DNA from: Balneolaceae bacterium
GTDB taxonomy: Bacteria > Bacteroidota > Rhodothermia > Balneolales > Balneolaceae
DNA: 37,331 nucleotides
Reading direction: 5' to 3'
Assembly (NCBI GenBank): GCA_007118695.1
Contig: SKRC01000215.1
Coordinates: forward strand, 1-37,331
The position numbers and the translations under genes are program-made. Of this stretch, positions 34,808 to 37,331 are shown in pieces (within the stretch, counting starts at the first letter, position 1; the number at the start of each line of letters is the position of its first letter). Below the pieces are notes generated by a model. The model made no database searches and had not been told where the DNA came from. It saw nothing but the letters and a program-made list of their open reading frames with translations.

Positions 34808-34973
34808 GGTTAAATGAAGTTCCTGGTCTAGGGATTTAAAACCCCAATAAAGTCGTGAAACGGTTTGGTGTTTCTGCGGCCGGGCTATCAACTTAAAAAT
34901 TTAGCAAGAAACCTGAACTGGTCCGCAGGCTCATCTTTTGCACGCGAAGCGAAACACTTGATGTACACCCGGT

Positions 34974-35210
34974 CTAAAGTTTATCGAATTCTTCCGGTTC
35001 CGTGTCCGGTACCTTTTCCAACAACTCTTCAAAGGTTTTGCGATCGCCTTTTTGAGCTCTTTCCTTCAGGTAGTCTACGGTTAAAAGGGTAGAGACTTTT
35101 TCGGTGATCGCAAGTGTGATAAACTGATTCATCGATACACCTTCCTTGTCGGCCATCTCTTTCAGGCGCTTATGAAGAGATTTGGGAAGTCGTACGCTTA
35201 ATGTGCTCAT
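34974..35210 (-). CDS. ribbon-helix-helix antitoxin
   Basis: A 78-residue protein. MSTLSVRLPKSLHKRLKEMA is the DNA-binding beta strand plus first helix of an RHH repressor, and EGVSMNQFITLAITEKV is the second helix, HicB/CopG-like. The acidic tail (ELLEKVPDTEPEEFDKL) is probably the part that wraps the PIN toxin. Its ATG is one base after the toxin stop (TGA-T-ATG). A strong Shine-Dalgarno lies inside the end of the toxin gene. It would neutralise the toxin and, with it, repress the palindromic promoter upstream of the toxin. Confidence 0.85.
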   Translation of the reverse strand: MSTLSVRLPKSLHKRLKEMADKEGVSMNQFITLAITEKVSTLLTVDYLKERAQKGDRKTFEELLEKVPDTEPEEFDKL

Positions 35211-35211
35211 A

Positions 35212-35637
35212 TCAGATCACCTCTATAGCTTTTAAAAATTCTTGTGCTGTTACAACCTGGATTCCAAATTGGTTAACGCCAGAGAAATCACGGGTGTTGT
35301 ATGTGATGATGTGTTGGCAATTTGCCCGTACTGCCAGATCCAAAATCATGTCATCTTTGGGATCGTTCAGGATTGGTCGCCACAAAAAATGTACTTCATG
35401 CAAATTGGCGACTCGGCAAATATAATCCAGAATTTGTCCAATTTCTTTATCAGTAAAGTTTAACGATGGTTGTTTTCTGAGTAATACCTCCTCGTATTCT
35501 AAAACAAGAGGCACAGACAGATTGATTTCAAATTTTCCTGAATTCAGATGATTCAAGAGCTTGTATGAGGCACCTCGTTTTGATCGAAGTCCGGCATAAA
35601 GCACGTTGGTGTCCAGGACGATTTGAATCGGTTTCAT
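35212..35637 (-). CDS. PIN-domain toxin (putative ribonuclease)
   Basis: A 141-residue PIN-domain protein of the group annotated as TA-system toxin. The acidic active-site residues are visible: Asp in VLDTNVLYAG, Glu in VLEYEEVL, Asp in DPKDDMILDLA, and the late TYNTRDF. Such toxins cut RNA in an Mg-dependent way. The toxin gene precedes its antitoxin, the reverse of the usual order, and its start codon sits at the predicted transcription start. Chromosomal PIN/RHH pairs often travel horizontally, which fits its insertion between two sugar-dehydrogenase units. Confidence 0.88.
   Translation of the reverse strand: MKPIQIVLDTNVLYAGLRSKRGASYKLLNHLNSGKFEINLSVPLVLEYEEVLLRKQPSLNFTDKEIGQILDYICRVANLHEVHFLWRPILNDPKDDMILDLAVRANCQHIITYNTRDFSGVNQFGIQVVTAQEFLKAIEVI
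35218..35224 (-). promoter_or_regulatory. Shine-Dalgarno AGAGGTG for the antitoxin
   Basis: AGAGGTG lies inside the toxin's last codons and ends 7 bases before the antitoxin ATG. It is the best ribosome site in this part of the window and contrasts with the toxin, which has none. Confidence 0.6.
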
Positions 35638-35950
35638 GTATGGTATTATATATCATACCAATATGAAATGCAAGGGGAGTGATTCAATAGTGTGTATAAC
35701 CATTATTCTCCGAATGACGGAAAATACTTGACAAAAACATATTGTACGGAGCTGTTCTCGAGCCCGCCGGTCGGGGTGCCGATAAAACCCATACGGTTAG
35801 GAATTTTAGTCAAAATAAGAAATCCTGTCGATTTCAATGTCGGGGTTAAAGTAATCAAAGCAGAGGTTCAAAATGTTTCTTGGTACTGTTTTCATAATCA
35901 ATACCGGAGGAATTAAATATGAAAAAGTTCGGGCGAATCCCGGTTCTATT
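35638..35950. other. gap between the MDR gene and the TA operon
   Basis: Apart from the TA promoter, the 313 bases hold no clear gene. Frames on both strands stay open (35692-35916 on +; a tail MGFIGTPTGG...SFGE on the minus strand, 35703-35792), which looks like a decayed gene or a repeat with coding-like character. No family is recognised. Confidence 0.4.
35641..35673 (-). promoter_or_regulatory. sigma70-type promoter with overlapping palindromic operator for the TA operon
   Basis: On the minus strand TTGCAT (35668-35673) is followed after exactly 17 bases by TATAAT (35645-35650). The -10 is embedded in TGGTATTATATATCATACCA (35641-35660), a palindrome matching at 9 of 10 arm positions, as expected for RHH autorepression. 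The predicted transcription start (about 35637-35639) coincides with the toxin ATG. Confidence 0.7.
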
Positions 35951-36976
35951 TTATCCGGGTTTGAGAATGCTTTTGACCACAGTCCCGTCGTGCATTTTTT
36001 CAAACGCTTCCTGCCACTCCTCAAGTGGCCAGACGCCACCGATGATCGGCTTCACATCAAGCCGGCCGCTGGCAAGCAATACGATCACCCGTTCCCAAAT
36101 GGGCCAGTTATGGCTGAAACTGCCCTGAAGGGTTACATTTTTTTGAACAATCGGGTCGAGGGAAAACCCGAGGGGACGGGGACCCCAGCCGACCTTGCTG
36201 ATATGACCCTTCGGCCGTACAAGTTGCATTGCAGTCTCCAGGCTTTTGCTTACACCGGTGGCATCTATTACAGAATCTGCCCCAAGACCATCACGCTGCA
36301 TAGCCCATTCCGTGCCGTCACCCACCAACGTGTCGCACCCATATTTTTCAGCGATTTCAAGACGTTTTTTATCCGCCTCCAGGCCGATAACAGCTACCTC
36401 GGCTCCGCATAATTTCGCAACAGCTGCGCAGAGGATCCCGATTGTGCCGGGGCCGAGTACCAAAACACGATCGCCCGGTTTGATGCGTGTGTTTTCAACT
36501 ACCGCATTAAAGGCCACACAACAGGGTTCGGTAAGGCAGGCCTGTTCAAATGCAAGTGAGTCCGGTACCCGGTGAAGGCAGCGTGCAGGCACGGAGACAT
36601 AACGTGTCATCGCTCCATCAACGCCATTACCGAAACCCTTGCGGGTCGGATCAAGATTATAAAAACCCTGCCGGGTCATGGGATTGCCCTGATCAATAAT
36701 GCCCGCTGTTTCACTCACCACGCGATCACCTTCCTTCCAGCCTGTTACATTTTTCCCGGACTCTCTGATCGTACCGCCAAATTCGTGGCCCAGTACAACA
36801 GGATAATTCACTGGCCAGCTGTGATCACCCGTCCACTGGTGTAGGTCACTCCCGCAGACGCCAACATTGGCAACCTCAAGCAATACATCTTCATCCCCAA
36901 TTTCGGGCCTGGGAACTTCGCGAATTTCAACTGAGCCTTTTTCAGGGGCAAAATTAACAACAGCAGTAGATTTCAT
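35951..36976 (-). CDS. zinc-type medium-chain alcohol/polyol dehydrogenase without structural-zinc cysteines
   Basis: A 341-residue MDR dehydrogenase. It starts at ATG 36976 (MKSTAVVNFAPEKG); 37045 is an alternative adding 23 residues. Catalytic zinc residues are Cys in GVCGSDLHQW and His/Glu in GHEFGG; the later EPCCV belongs to the same domain. The NAD-binding motif is VLGPGTIGILCA. The lobe that normally carries four structural-zinc Cys reads ETAGIIDQGNPMTRQGFYNLDP with none, so only the catalytic zinc is expected. It resembles sorbitol/threonine/galactitol-type dehydrogenases and would oxidise a polyol or sugar acid. It is on the same strand as the TIM-barrel and SDR genes but separated from them by the TA operon. 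Confidence 0.87.
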   Translation of the reverse strand: MKSTAVVNFAPEKGSVEIREVPRPEIGDEDVLLEVANVGVCGSDLHQWTGDHSWPVNYPVVLGHEFGGTIRESGKNVTGWKEGDRVVSETAGIIDQGNPMTRQGFYNLDPTRKGFGNGVDGAMTRYVSVPARCLHRVPDSLAFEQACLTEPCCVAFNAVVENTRIKPGDRVLVLGPGTIGILCAAVAKLCGAEVAVIGLEADKKRLEIAEKYGCDTLVGDGTEWAMQRDGLGADSVIDATGVSKSLETAMQLVRPKGHISKVGWGPRPLGFSLDPIVQKNVTLQGSFSHNWPIWERVIVLLASGRLDVKPIIGGVWPLEEWQEAFEKMHDGTVVKSILKPG

Positions 36977-37192
36977 AGGCAGATTTTTTGGTGGATATTG
37001 TTTCAGGAATTTTTCGGACAGAATAAACGGAATATCAAACTTCATGAAAGGTAATTTGTTTAACCTGTCAGATCTATTTTTACATGAGTTATGTATTAGT
37101 GAAATAATAAGTGAAATTAATCGTAGATCACAAGCTTAATTCATTGTAGTTCAGTTAATTACGTTCTGATATTCTCCTGAATAAAATGATTG

Positions 37193-37331
37193 TCATCTGA
37201 CCGTTTTATTAACAGCAACATCGCCATAGGCGTGGACTTTTTCACAAATCAAGCGCAGGGAACTTTCAAGATCCCCATCCGCTGTCTTGAAAGCATCGGC
37301 ATCGATGGCCAGAGGTGCACCGATCACGACC
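37193..37331 (-). CDS. C-terminal 45 codons of an unidentified protein (partial)
   Basis: An open frame enters from the right edge and ends with TGA at 37193-37195. It reads VVIGAPLAIDADAF, then DGDLESSLRLICEKVHAYGD and ends NKTVR. Composition is protein-like, with an amphipathic final helix. Being cut by the window, it cannot be identified. It would be upstream of the MDR gene on the same strand, with about 215 bases between. Confidence 0.5.
   Translation of the reverse strand, partial: VVIGAPLAIDADAFKTADGDLESSLRLICEKVHAYGDVAVNKTVR

Noticed and set aside
1-37331. CRISPR array, rRNA, complete insertion sequence or integrase gene
   Set aside because: No regularly spaced repeats, rRNA motifs, transposase DDE signature or tyrosine-recombinase motif were seen on either strand.

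Overview
The window looks like a glycan- and sugar-acid-catabolism region of a marine member of the Bacteroidota/Balneolota/Rhodothermota group (inference). The reasons are: many genes without a Shine-Dalgarno sequence, several Bacteroidota-like lipoproteins (cysteine after a short hydrophobic stretch), Tat-exported sugar enzymes, and a polysaccharide-lyase/sulfatase/GH109 set. Planctomycetes carry related gene sets and are the main alternative. No rRNA, intact tRNA, CRISPR array or complete insertion sequence was found.

Left part (0.4-11 kb, + strand): an Nramp-related membrane transporter, a Tat-exported GH109-type Gfo/Idh/MocA enzyme, an S1 sulfatase lipoprotein, a PL8-type lyase and a DUF4962/heparinase II/III-type lyase. 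Together these suggest degradation of a sulfated, galactosamine-containing glycosaminoglycan such as chondroitin or dermatan sulfate. No SusC/SusD pair and no GH88 enzyme is visible, so uptake and the next step must lie elsewhere.

Middle part (11-20 kb, + strand): an almost wholly exported set of ester-cleaving enzymes. It has a metallophosphoesterase, a glycerophosphodiester phosphodiesterase and two nucleotide pyrophosphatase/phosphodiesterase-type enzymes, interrupted by a methyltransferase, a BNR_4 beta-propeller lipoprotein and a glycosylasparaginase that stops before its catalytic threonine.

Right part (20-33 kb, + strand): an oxidative cassette. It holds a GDSL/beta-propeller/HEAT/cytochrome c fusion lipoprotein, an FAD-linked oxidase, an iron-sulfur partner whose C-terminal half has lost all cysteines, a creatininase-family hydrolase, a Tm-1-like (UPF0261) protein, a ThuA protein, a hydroxypyruvate isomerase-like TIM barrel and a D-2-hydroxyacid dehydrogenase. 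Convergent minus-strand genes add another TIM-barrel isomerase/epimerase, an SDR and an MDR dehydrogenase. I infer an undescribed oxidative route for an acid sugar or keto-sugar that ends near hydroxypyruvate/glycerate. This is the best candidate for a new system.

Between the minus-strand dehydrogenases sits a PIN-toxin/RHH-antitoxin pair with the toxin first, a near-consensus promoter under a palindrome, and a predicted leaderless toxin message. The region is scarred by gene remnants: an orphan lipoprotein signal peptide, a frameshifted VOC gene, two C-terminal reading-frame remnants and a truncated asparaginase. AT-rich and GC-rich blocks alternate by eye, which suggests piecemeal assembly.
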